Shown piece by piece: positions 45,688 to 53,634 of a stretch of DNA of 64,000 bases. The notes under the pieces are model-generated. The model searched no databases. It saw only the letters and a list, made by a program, of their open reading frames with translations, and was not told the DNA's origin. Position 1 is the first letter of the stretch; every line of letters begins with the position of its first letter. The stretch lies in NCBI RefSeq assembly GCF_024397895.1, contig NZ_CP073346.1, positions 868,001 to 932,000 of the forward strand, written 5' to 3'. Origin of the DNA: Pseudomonas benzenivorans. Lineage in GTDB: Bacteria; Pseudomonadota; Gammaproteobacteria; Pseudomonadales; Pseudomonadaceae. The position numbers were made by a program, and so were the translations under genes.

Positions 45688-46287
45688 ATGATCCACCATG
45701 TTTGGGGGCTCTTCACCCATCCTGACCAAGAATGGCAAGAAATCCGTGGCGAGGAAGAAACCATCAGCCACATGTATCTCACCCACATCCTGGTTCTCGC
45801 GGCAATCCCTGCAATCTCCGCGTATATCGGCACCACCCAGGTAGGCTGGTCGATTGGCGACCGAGCACCGGTGATGCTGACCGAGGCCAGCGCGTTGCAA
45901 ATGACCATCATGTCTTACCTGGCAATGCTCGCCGGCGTCGCAGTGATGGGCGCCTTCATCCACTGGATGGCGCGTACCTACGATGCCAGCCCCAACCTGA
46001 CGCAGTGCGTGGTGTTTGCCGCCTACACCGCGACCCCGCTGTTCGTCGGCGGCCTGGCGGCGCTCTACCCGCACCTGTGGCTGGCGATGACCGTTGGCAC
46101 GCTAGCGATCTGCTACACCGTCTACCTGCTCTATGTGGGCATACCGACCTTTATGAACATTCCCAAGGACGAAGGGTTCATGTTCTCCAGTTCGGTACTG
46201 GCGGTGGGGCTGGTGGTGCTGGTGGCGATGATCGCCAGCTCGGTGATTCTCTGGGGCTTTGGGGTAGGCCCGGTGTACACCAGCTAG
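45688..46287 (+). CDS. YIP1-family inner membrane protein
   Basis: 199 residues from ATG 45688, with AGGAGG 8 bases upstream; a GTG three codons earlier is rejected. Five hydrophobic helices, and the opening MIHHVWGLFTHPDQEWQEIR is typical of bacterial YIP1 proteins. A terminator hairpin follows at 46311. Function unknown in bacteria. Confidence 0.9.
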   Translation: MIHHVWGLFTHPDQEWQEIRGEEETISHMYLTHILVLAAIPAISAYIGTTQVGWSIGDRAPVMLTEASALQMTIMSYLAMLAGVAVMGAFIHWMARTYDASPNLTQCVVFAAYTATPLFVGGLAALYPHLWLAMTVGTLAICYTVYLLYVGIPTFMNIPKDEGFMFSSSVLAVGLVVLVAMIASSVILWGFGVGPVYTS

Positions 46288-46310
46288 CGCATTGACCGTA
46301 GCAACAGGAC

Positions 46311-46340
46311 GAAACCACCTGCGGGTGGTTTCGTCGTTTT
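46311..46340 (+). terminator. Rho-independent terminator after the YIP1 gene
   Basis: Perfect 9-bp stem GAAACCACC / GGTGGTTTC with loop TGCG, followed by GTCGTTTT. Lies 24 bases after the YIP1 stop. Confidence 0.85.
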
Positions 46341-46399
46341 CGGGCTGTGGTTGGCGACGCGCTTGGGCATAATCGGGCGGCATTTTTGAGACCACCGCC

Positions 46400-46894
46400 A
46401 TGCCCGAACGCATTCATGCCCGCGTCGAGGCCTGTTACCAGCAGGCCGAGACCTTCTTCAAGCGCCCCTTCACCCGCCCCGAGGTGAGTTTCAAGCTGCG
46501 TGGGCAGAAGGCTGGCGTGGCCCATCTGACCGAGAACAAGCTGCGTTTCAATCCGCAGTTGTACCGCGAGAACCAGGAAGATTTCCTCAAGCAGACCGTG
46601 GCCCACGAAGTGGCCCACCTGATCGCCCACCAACTCTTCGGACCGGATATCCAGGCCCATGGCGAGGAGTGGCAGCTGATCATGCGCGGCGTCTACGAGC
46701 TGCCACCGAACCGCTGCCACACCTATGAGGTGCAGCGCCGCCGGGTCAATCGCTTCATCTACCGCTGCAGCTGCCCCCAGGGCGAATTCCCGTTTTCCTC
46801 GCAACGCCACACCCTGGTCGCCAAGGGGCGCCGCTATTACTGCCGGCGCTGCAAGGCGACCCTGCACTTTACCGGTGAGCAGCGCCTGGTTTGA
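46400..46894 (+). CDS. sprT: SprT-family zinc metalloprotease-like protein
   Basis: 164 residues. The SprT-like domain has HEVAHLIAHQLFG with the HExxH zinc site, followed by HGEEWQLIMRG. A C-terminal zinc ribbon shows CSCPQG and YYCRRCKA. Matches E. coli SprT in length. Protease activity by analogy with SPRTN is inference. Confidence 0.92.
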   Translation: MPERIHARVEACYQQAETFFKRPFTRPEVSFKLRGQKAGVAHLTENKLRFNPQLYRENQEDFLKQTVAHEVAHLIAHQLFGPDIQAHGEEWQLIMRGVYELPPNRCHTYEVQRRRVNRFIYRCSCPQGEFPFSSQRHTLVAKGRRYYCRRCKATLHFTGEQRLV

Positions 46895-46933
46895 TGCCCG
46901 TACCGGGCTGGGCTCTGCGCGGCGAGTGACCAA

Positions 46934-47440
46934 TCAGCCGAGCAGACGCTGGTAGACCTGCAGGTCGCCAGCCGAGAAACAGCAGAAGATCACTTCCTCG
47001 ATCCCATCGAAGTCCCTAAGTGTTTCGCGAACCGTATTGACGGCCGTCTTCGCCGCCAGGTCGAGCGGGTAGCCATAAACCCCCGTGCCGATGCTCGGAA
47101 ACGCCAACCGTCGAACGTCGTGGGCGGCGGCGAGGCTTAAAGCGTTTCGATAGCAGGCCGCCAGCAACTGCGGCTCACCGCAATTACCACCCTTCCAGAC
47201 CGGACCGACGGTATGAATGATGTAGCGGGCGCGCAGGTTGTAGCCCTCGGTCAGCCTGGCCTCGCCCGTCGGGCAGCCACCTAGCTGGCGGCAGGCCTGC
47301 GCCAGTTCCGGCCCGGCTGCGCGATGAATGGCCCCATCGACCCCGCCCCCTCCGGCCAAGGCACTGTTCGCGGCATTGACGATGGCGTCCAAGGACAAGG
47401 TGGCGATATCGGCACGTATGGCGCTGAGTTTGGCTGGCAT
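46934..47440 (-). CDS. Macro-domain O-acetyl-ADP-ribose deacetylase-like
   Basis: 168 residues from ATG 47440. A MacroD-type domain: DAIVNAANSALAGGGGVDGAIH (ADP-ribose loop 1), CPTGEARLTEGYNL, YIIHTVGPVW and the glycine loop FPSIGTGVYGYPLD. It would hydrolyse O-acetyl-ADP-ribose (a sirtuin product) or mono-ADP-ribosyl-protein. Single gene, convergent with sprT. Confidence 0.93.
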   Translation of the reverse strand: MPAKLSAIRADIATLSLDAIVNAANSALAGGGGVDGAIHRAAGPELAQACRQLGGCPTGEARLTEGYNLRARYIIHTVGPVWKGGNCGEPQLLAACYRNALSLAAAHDVRRLAFPSIGTGVYGYPLDLAAKTAVNTVRETLRDFDGIEEVIFCCFSAGDLQVYQRLLG

Positions 47441-47791
47441 GACCTGGCAGACCTCCTGCAATCGGGACCTTCCGGCAAGTTTAGCGGCCCCGAGACAGTG
47501 CGTGTCTCCCAAGAAGAACTTCGCACCGGACGCGGCTTCGAGCCCCGAACCCAAGCCCGCGGCAGGGGCCCGGAAACGCGAGAAATGGCCCAAGACCCAT
47601 GCCCCACGGCCCCGGACAGGCGCCCCGGCGGCCCTGGGCCAGGCCTGAGAAATTGCAGTGCTATACTTCATCTCGACTGCAGTCAGTTCGCAATCTGTTC
47701 CACGGGGGAGCAATTACCAACTGCATGTATTTTCAATTATCGGCTTCAGGATGGAGGGGGTCTGGGCCAGGCACTAGATGAGAGGTGTGTC
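47441..47791. other. Divergent spacer with a possible promoter
   Basis: 351 bases between the macro-domain gene and the stress-type membrane gene. A TATACT hexamer at about 47662-47667 (plus strand) resembles a -10 box for the latter, but no good -35 was found at normal spacing. The part nearest the macro gene is very GC-rich; the last 100 bases turn AT-rich (AATTGCAG, TTTTCAATTATC). No hairpin with T-tract was seen. Confidence 0.45.
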
Positions 47792-48346
47792 ATGAATCGA
47801 CACTATTACATCAGTGAAGATCTGGACGATCTTGAAACCGTTGAAAGCGAGTTGGAAGCCAACGGCATCAGCACGGAACAAATTCATGTGCTCAGTGAGA
47901 AAGATGCCGACGTGGAACATCATCACCTGCACGACGTCCCCTCCTTCATGAAACAGGACGTGGTCCACTCCGGCGAAATCGGCGCGGCGATCGGTGCGGT
48001 ACTGGCCGCCGTGGTACTCGGCGGGGCCTACCTGCTGGGCTGGACCGAGTCGGCAGCCGGCTGGGTGCCCTTCATCTTCCTGGCCATCGTCCTGTTCGGC
48101 TTCTGCACCTGGGAGGGCGGCTTCTTCGGCATCCAGGTACCGAACGCCCACTTCCGCCACTTCCGCCAGAAGCTCAAAGAAGGCAAGCACGTGTTTTTCG
48201 TCGATGTCGAGCCGGAACAAGAGTCCATCCTGGATCGGGTCGTGCAGCACCACCCGGCTCTGGTGGATGCCGGCACCGGCGCCGCCTCGCCGCACTGGAT
48301 AGTGGCCTGGCAACAGAAGTGGCATCAGTTCAAGCGCACCATCTGA
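47792..48346 (+). CDS. Membrane protein of the general-stress (17M-like/DUF1269) kind
   Basis: 184 residues. A cytoplasmic first part (MNRHYYISEDLDDLETVESELEANGI) with a predicted alpha/beta fold, two membrane helices (about 65-85, IGAVLAAVVLGGAYLLG, and 90-108, VPFIFLAIVLFGFC), then a second soluble part. The overall plan matches proteins mis-annotated as NAD/FAD-utilising enzymes. ATG 47792 follows AGAGGTGTG. Function unknown; stress role is family-level guesswork. Confidence 0.75.
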   Translation: MNRHYYISEDLDDLETVESELEANGISTEQIHVLSEKDADVEHHHLHDVPSFMKQDVVHSGEIGAAIGAVLAAVVLGGAYLLGWTESAAGWVPFIFLAIVLFGFCTWEGGFFGIQVPNAHFRHFRQKLKEGKHVFFVDVEPEQESILDRVVQHHPALVDAGTGAASPHWIVAWQQKWHQFKRTI

Positions 48347-48371
48347 CCCGCCCCAGCCTTCCCTGTTAAGC

Positions 48372-48404
48372 CCTCCCGGATGACCGCAGCGGTCATCCGG
48401 GAGG
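48372..48404. terminator. Long hairpin between convergent genes
   Basis: Perfect 15-bp stem CCTCCCGGATGACCG / CGGTCATCCGGGAGG with loop CAG and no T-tract on either side. Placed exactly between two convergent stops, so likely a bidirectional structure ending both transcripts. Confidence 0.7.
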
Positions 48405-48408
48405 CGCG

Positions 48409-48726
48409 CTAGTGGCCGAAGAAGAACTCCCGGCTCAGCAAGATGTAATCCGCTTCGGCCGCCATCAGCCCGACCAACACCAGCAGGCACAGCGGCGGCA
48501 CCAGGATGGCATAGACCATGGCGAGCCGCTCCCAGGCCATGTGCATGAAGATGGCGACTATCAACCCTGCCTTGAGCAGCATGAAGATGATGATCAGCGA
48601 CCAGCGCAGATAGCCGACGAAGTGGAAGTAGTCGACCAGATAGGAAAGCGTGCTGAGGACGAACAACAGCCCCCATATTTTCAGGTACAGGCTGATCGGA
48701 TGTTGCTGGCCCTGTGCATGTGCCAT
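48409..48726 (-). CDS. Cytochrome oxidase subunit IV-type protein
   Basis: 105 residues, three helices (LLFVLSTLSYLVDY; LIIIFMLLKAGLIVAIFMHMAWE; LVPPLCLLVLVGLMAAEADY). KAGLIVAIFMHM matches bacterial COX4/CyoD-type subunits. Last gene of the oxidase operon; ATG 48726. Assists assembly or stability in the family model. Confidence 0.86.
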   Translation of the reverse strand: MAHAQGQQHPISLYLKIWGLLFVLSTLSYLVDYFHFVGYLRWSLIIIFMLLKAGLIVAIFMHMAWERLAMVYAILVPPLCLLVLVGLMAAEADYILLSREFFFGH

Positions 48727-48747
48727 CGCCCGGGCTCCTCTATAGAT

Positions 48748-49464
48748 TCACCAGAGATAGAAAAAGGCAAAGATGAACACCCACACCAGGTCGACGAAGT
48801 GCCAGTAGAGCCCGGCGATCTCGACGATCTGGTAGTTGCCGGATCGCTCGTAGTCCCCGCGCAACACCTTGAGCGCGACGATGAGAAGGTAGAGCACCCC
48901 GATAGACACGTGCAGCCCGTGAAAACCGGTGATCATGAAGAAACTCGCACCGAACTGCGCCGCGCCCATGGGGTTACCCCAGGGCCTGACGCCCTCGGAG
49001 ATCAGCTTGCTCCACTCGAAGGCCTGCATGCCGACAAAGGTCAGGCCGAAGGCGGCGGTGGCCAGCATCAGGGCGGCCGTCCTGACGCGATCGCGGCGAT
49101 AGGCGAAGTTCACCGCCATGGCCATGGTGCCGCTGCTGGTGATCAACACGAAGGTCATGATGGCGATCAGGATCAGCGGGATCTCGGCCCCGGCGATGGT
49201 CAGGGCAAACACCTCGCTGGCGTAGGGCCAGGGCTCGGTGCTGCTGATGCGTACCGACATGTAGCCGGTCAGGAAGCAGGTGAAGATGAAGGTATCGCTG
49301 AGCAGGAATATCCACATCATCGCCTTGCCCCAGGACACCTGCTTGAAGGCATCCTTGTCCGACGACCAGTCGCGGGCGATGCCGCGCCAGCCCGGCGCCA
49401 CGGCTTCGGCGGGGTTCAGGGGGGTGCTGCTAGGCGCTTCGGATGAGGGTCGATCGGCAGCCAT
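48748..49464 (-). CDS. Cytochrome c oxidase subunit III
   Basis: 238 residues, seven-helix-type subunit III (KAMMWIFLLSDTFIFTCFLTGYMSVR; FFMITGFHGLHVSIGVLYLLIVAL; VEIAGLYWHFVDLVWVFIFAFFYLW). The Glu/His-bearing GLYWHFVDLVW is the subunit III hallmark. Seven-base gap to the second subunit III-like gene upstream. Confidence 0.93.
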   Translation of the reverse strand: MAADRPSSEAPSSTPLNPAEAVAPGWRGIARDWSSDKDAFKQVSWGKAMMWIFLLSDTFIFTCFLTGYMSVRISSTEPWPYASEVFALTIAGAEIPLILIAIMTFVLITSSGTMAMAVNFAYRRDRVRTAALMLATAAFGLTFVGMQAFEWSKLISEGVRPWGNPMGAAQFGASFFMITGFHGLHVSIGVLYLLIVALKVLRGDYERSGNYQIVEIAGLYWHFVDLVWVFIFAFFYLW

Positions 49465-49471
49465 GGCGTCA

Positions 49472-50161
49472 TCACCTCAGGCCGCAGAACGCGGCGATGG
49501 CCCGATAGGTTTCCGGCGTACTGGTCAGCAAGGCGAACAGCAGCAGCCAGAGCCCCAGCAGGTAATGCCAATAGATGGCGCACAGCTCCACGCTGGCGCG
49601 CAGCTGCGCCGCCGGTGCCGGGCGCAGCAGCTTGCCCAGGGTGCGGCCCCAGGCCACCAGCCCGCCCAGCAGGTGCAGGCCGTGCAACCCGGTCAGCAAG
49701 AAGAAGAAGCTGTTGGCCGGATTGCCGGCGACGCCATAGCCCCAGGCGACAAACTGCCGCCACAGCCACAGCTGTCCGAGCAGGAAGGCCAGGGCGAAGC
49801 CACCGCCCAGGGCGAAGGCCAGCGTCGCCGCAGCGGACGGCCCCTGCCGAACCGCTATCCGCGCCCATTGCAGAGCGACGCTGGCGGCGACCAGCAGCGC
49901 CGAGTTCAGCCACAGCTGCCAGGGGTGGGCCAAAGGTGCCAACGGCTCTGTCAGGGGCTGCCAGTCAGCGACCTGGGAGCGGACGATAAAGGCGACCAGA
50001 AACAGCAGGAACAGTGAGCTCACCACCACCAGGAACAGCCGCAACCCGACCCGGACAGTACGCGCACGCTCCATGCCGGGAGCCGTCAGTCCGCCCGGTT
50101 CATGGCTCCAGCTACCGCCCGGCTCGGCACCGGCAGCATCGCGCAACAGCAACTTGTTCAT
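49472..50161 (-). CDS. Second cytochrome c oxidase subunit III-like protein
   Basis: 229 residues. A charged N-terminal tail precedes helices LFLVVVSSLFLLFLVAF, NSALLVAASVALQWA, FALGGGFALAFLLGQLWLW, FFLLTGLHGLHLLGGLVAW and a subunit III end VELCAIYWHYLLGLWLLLFALL. The CAIYWHYLLGLW segment replaces GLYWHFVDLVW of the next gene, so the normal acidic Asp is missing. Divergent copy; role unknown. Overlaps ctaD by four bases. Confidence 0.88.
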   Translation of the reverse strand: MNKLLLRDAAGAEPGGSWSHEPGGLTAPGMERARTVRVGLRLFLVVVSSLFLLFLVAFIVRSQVADWQPLTEPLAPLAHPWQLWLNSALLVAASVALQWARIAVRQGPSAAATLAFALGGGFALAFLLGQLWLWRQFVAWGYGVAGNPANSFFFLLTGLHGLHLLGGLVAWGRTLGKLLRPAPAAQLRASVELCAIYWHYLLGLWLLLFALLTSTPETYRAIAAFCGLR

Positions 50162-51933
50162 GGTTTGGCATCCGCGGGGTTGGGGGCGGCGACCCGATGA
50201 CGCCAGTGCTCCAGCTCCTCGGCCGACACGGTTTGCGGCACGAAATCCTGCTCGATGCCGGGCACGCTGTAGTCATAGGCCCAGCGGTGCACCACCGGCA
50301 GCTTGGCGCCCCAGTTGCCGTGCACCGGCGGGGTATCGGGGGTCAGCCATTCCAGGCTGGTGGCGCACCAGGGATTGGCCCCGGCCGGCTTGCCCTTGAA
50401 CAGGCTCCAGGCCAGGTTGAACAGAAACAGCAGCTGGGCCACCCCGACGGTCAGCGCCGCCACCGTGATGAAGGCGTTCAGGTCCTGGGCCGACTGCGGA
50501 ATGAACTCGTAGTTCTCGTAGGCGTAGTAGCGCCGCGGCATGCCCAGAAACCCCAGGTAGTGCATGGGAAAGTAGATGGCGTAGGTGCCGAGGAAGGTGA
50601 TCCAGAAATGCAGCTTGCCCAGGTGGTCGTTGAGCAGGCGCCCGGTGATCTTGGGATACCAGTGATAGATGGCGCCGAACACCACCAGGATGGGCGCCAC
50701 GCCCATGACCATGTGGAAGTGGGCGACGACGAAATAGGTGTCCGAGAGCGGGATGTCGACGATCACGTTGCCCAGGAACAAGCCGGTCAGGCCGCCCACC
50801 ACGAAGGTGACGATGAAGGCCAGGGCGAACAGCATCGGTACGGTCAGGTGGATGTCGCCGCGCCACAACGTCAGCACCCAGTTGTAGACCTTGAGCGCGG
50901 TCGGCACCGCGATCACCAGGGTGGTGGTGGCGAAGAAGAAGCCGAAGTACGGGTTCATGCCGCTGACATACATGTGGTGCGCCCAGACCACGAAACTGAG
51001 CACGCCGATCGCCACGATGGCCCAGACCATCATGCGGTAGCCGAAGATGTTCTTGCGCGCATGGGTGCTGATCAGGTCGGAGACCAGGCCGAAGGCCGGC
51101 AGCGCGACTATGTAGACCTCCGGGTGGCCGAAGAACCAGAACAGGTGCTGGAACAGGATCGGGCTGCCGCCCTCATGATCCAGCGCCTGCCCCAGGGAGA
51201 CGATCGCCGGCATGAAGAAACTGGTGCCCAGCAGCTTGTCGAACAGCATCATCACCGCGCTGACGAACAGCGCCGGGAAAGCCAGCAGCGCCAGGATCGA
51301 GGCCATGAAGATGCCCCATACCGACAGCGGCATGCGCATCAGGGTCATGCCGTGGGTGCGCGCCTGCAGCACCGTGGTCACGTAGTTCAGGCCGCCCATG
51401 GTGGCGGCGACGATGAAGATTGCCAGGGACACCAGCATCAGCACGATGCCCCATTCGGTGCCCGGCGAGCCCGCGGTAATGGCCTGGGGCGGATACAGGG
51501 TCCAGCCGGCGCCGGTGGGCCCGCCCGGGACGAAGAAGCTGGCCAGCAGCACCAGCACCGACAGCAGGTAGAACCAGTAGCTGAGCATGTTGACGTAGGG
51601 GAAGACCATGTCCCGGGCGCCGACCATCAGCGGGATCAGGTAGTTGCCGAAACCGCCGAGAAACAGCGCGGTGAGCAGGTAGATGACCATGATCATGCCG
51701 TGCATGGTCATGGCCTGGTAATAGGCGCTGGCGTCCATGAACTCCAGGCTGCCGGGAAAGCCGATCTGCATGCGCATCAGGCCGGACAGCACCAGGGCGA
51801 TGAGGCCGACGAAGATGGCCGTCAGCGAATACTGGATGGCAATGACCTTGTGGTCCTGGCTCCAGATGTAACGGGTCAGGAAGCTTCTAGGCTCGTGCAG
51901 CAGCGCTGATTCAGCTTGCTCTGCATAGGCCAT
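50158..51933 (-). CDS. ctaD: Cytochrome c oxidase subunit I
   Basis: 591 residues, heme-copper oxidase catalytic subunit. Landmarks: heme-a His in YQAMTMHGMIMV; CuB site HPEVYIVALPAFG with the His-Tyr pair and proton-gating Glu; HH pair in VVWAHHMYVSG; K-channel Lys in PTALKVYNW; HFHMVMG with heme ligands; and FGAIYHWYPKITGR. A-type (aa3) plan. First membrane gene after subunit II. Confidence 0.95.
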   Translation of the reverse strand: MAYAEQAESALLHEPRSFLTRYIWSQDHKVIAIQYSLTAIFVGLIALVLSGLMRMQIGFPGSLEFMDASAYYQAMTMHGMIMVIYLLTALFLGGFGNYLIPLMVGARDMVFPYVNMLSYWFYLLSVLVLLASFFVPGGPTGAGWTLYPPQAITAGSPGTEWGIVLMLVSLAIFIVAATMGGLNYVTTVLQARTHGMTLMRMPLSVWGIFMASILALLAFPALFVSAVMMLFDKLLGTSFFMPAIVSLGQALDHEGGSPILFQHLFWFFGHPEVYIVALPAFGLVSDLISTHARKNIFGYRMMVWAIVAIGVLSFVVWAHHMYVSGMNPYFGFFFATTTLVIAVPTALKVYNWVLTLWRGDIHLTVPMLFALAFIVTFVVGGLTGLFLGNVIVDIPLSDTYFVVAHFHMVMGVAPILVVFGAIYHWYPKITGRLLNDHLGKLHFWITFLGTYAIYFPMHYLGFLGMPRRYYAYENYEFIPQSAQDLNAFITVAALTVGVAQLLFLFNLAWSLFKGKPAGANPWCATSLEWLTPDTPPVHGNWGAKLPVVHRWAYDYSVPGIEQDFVPQTVSAEELEHWRHRVAAPNPADAKP

Positions 51934-51970
51934 CGGATCACCCTCCCGGAGAAGCGTCGCAGGACCTGAA

Positions 51971-53425
51971 CTAGTCCTGCGCCTTCACCTTGCCGGCGTC
52001 AGCGTTGCTGTCTGCCTTGGATTTGATCAGCGCGATCAGCGCCTGCAGCTCGTCGTCGCTCGGGGCGTAAGCCGGCATCATCGGCGCGTAGCCCTTCACG
52101 ACCTGGCTGTTGGGATTAAGGATAGATGCTTTTAGGTAGGCCTCATCGACCCGCACCTGGGTGCCGTCGGCCAGGGTTGTCTGACGGCCGAACAGGCCCA
52201 GCCAACTCGGGCCGACCCGCGGGCTGCCGTCGACGCTGTGGCAGGCAAGGCAGCCGAGGGATTCGGCCAGCTGCTGTCCCTTGAGCAGCGGATCGGTCGC
52301 ACCGGCGCCGGTCTCCGCCTCGGGCGCGTCGCTCAGCGACTTGATCAACGCCAGCAAGGCATCCAGCTCGTCCTCGCTGAACGCATAGGCCACCATCACC
52401 GGCGGATAGCCCTGGACCAGCTTGGCCTTGGGCTCGCGGATCGACTCCTTCAGGTAAGCCTCATCGGCCAGCACGCTGCTGCCATCGGCCAACGTTGCCC
52501 GGCGACCGTACAAACCCTTCCAGCTGGGGCCGAGGCTGGCGCTGCCATCCAGGCTATGACAGGCCTGGCAGCCGTGGCTTTGGGCGAGCTGACGGCCCTT
52601 TTCCAGCAAGTCGTCCGGACCGGGTTTGGCGGCCGCGGCCAGGGTTTGGGCGAAGGTCGGCTGGGTCGCGAGCCATTGCTCGAACGCGGCCTCCGGCTCG
52701 ACATGCAGGAAACCGCGCATGTTGTAGTGGCCGACGCCGCAGTATTCGGCGCACAGCACTTCGAATCTGCCGGTCCGGGTCGGGGTAAACCAGAAGTACG
52801 ACACCATGCCCGGGACCATGTCCATCTTGCTGCGGATCTGCGGGATATAGAAATTGTGCAGCACATCCTTGGAGCGCAGCAGCACTTTCACCGGGCGGCC
52901 TAGGGGCAGGCGTATCTCGTTGCTCTTGATCAGCACATCGTCCTGACCGGCCGGGTCACTGGCATCGACGCCCAGGGGATTGCCGGCATCGATAAATCCG
53001 ACATCCGACTTGCCCAACTGGCCATCGGCGCCGGCAAAACGAAACGCCCACTGCCACTGCTGGGCGACCACTTCCAGTTCGTAGGCGTCCTTCGGCACCC
53101 GCACGAAGTCGTCGTAGACCACCAGGCCCGGCGCCAGCATGCCGACGATGCCGACGCTGGTGACGCCGATCAACCACCACTCGAGCTTCTTGTTTTCCGG
53201 CTCGTAGGCCGCCCGCCGACCTTCGCGGTGACGGAAGCGGATGATCGCCACCGCCATGAACAGGGTGACGGCGACGAAGAAGATGCCGGTGATGATCAGG
53301 GTGAGCAGCAGCGTAGCGTCTATCGAGCCCCAGTTGGAGGCGGCCGGGGTCAGGTGCCAGGGGCTGAGCAGATGAAACAGGACCGACGCGACGACGATTA
53401 GAATCAAGATAATTGCAATTGCCAT
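51971..53425 (-). CDS. ctaC: Cytochrome c oxidase subunit II with two cytochrome c domains
   Basis: 484 residues from ATG 53425; upstream in-frame extension rejected. Membrane hairpin at 1-20 and about 37-62, then a CuA domain with QQWQWAFRF and Cys225, Cys229, His233, Met236 (CAEYCGVGHYNM). Two fused cytochrome c domains follow: CQACH at 286-290 and CLACH at 392-396. They share a plan, each with GPSWKGLYGR or GPSWLGLFGR and a Met-ligand end (PPVMVAYAFSEDELDALLALIKS / APMMPAYAPSDDELQALIALIKS). This is a diheme version of caa3-type subunit II. It starts the operon. Confidence 0.95.
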   Translation of the reverse strand: MAIAIILILIVVASVLFHLLSPWHLTPAASNWGSIDATLLLTLIITGIFFVAVTLFMAVAIIRFRHREGRRAAYEPENKKLEWWLIGVTSVGIVGMLAPGLVVYDDFVRVPKDAYELEVVAQQWQWAFRFAGADGQLGKSDVGFIDAGNPLGVDASDPAGQDDVLIKSNEIRLPLGRPVKVLLRSKDVLHNFYIPQIRSKMDMVPGMVSYFWFTPTRTGRFEVLCAEYCGVGHYNMRGFLHVEPEAAFEQWLATQPTFAQTLAAAAKPGPDDLLEKGRQLAQSHGCQACHSLDGSASLGPSWKGLYGRRATLADGSSVLADEAYLKESIREPKAKLVQGYPPVMVAYAFSEDELDALLALIKSLSDAPEAETGAGATDPLLKGQQLAESLGCLACHSVDGSPRVGPSWLGLFGRQTTLADGTQVRVDEAYLKASILNPNSQVVKGYAPMMPAYAPSDDELQALIALIKSKADSNADAGKVKAQD

Positions 53426-53634
53426 TGTCTTTTCATCCTGTCTTCGTTGGCACTTGGCAAGGCCAGTGCGGCACGGATTAACAGCGGCACGCAATTGATC
53501 TCAGCCCATCTCCCAACGGTGCAAGCCCGCATTGACGCTGCCGGAGGCGAAGTCAGCGAAAGTATAGTGCACGGCACAAAGGGCAAGCGCGGGGGGCGAT
53601 TCGCGAGGCGGCGCATTGCCGGGTTGGGCCAGGC

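Noticed and set aside
50014..51909. A 631-codon open frame on the plus strand opposite ctaD
   Set aside because: His/Gln/Arg-rich, no family resemblance, exactly antisense to a strongly conserved gene; a by-product of high GC third positions.
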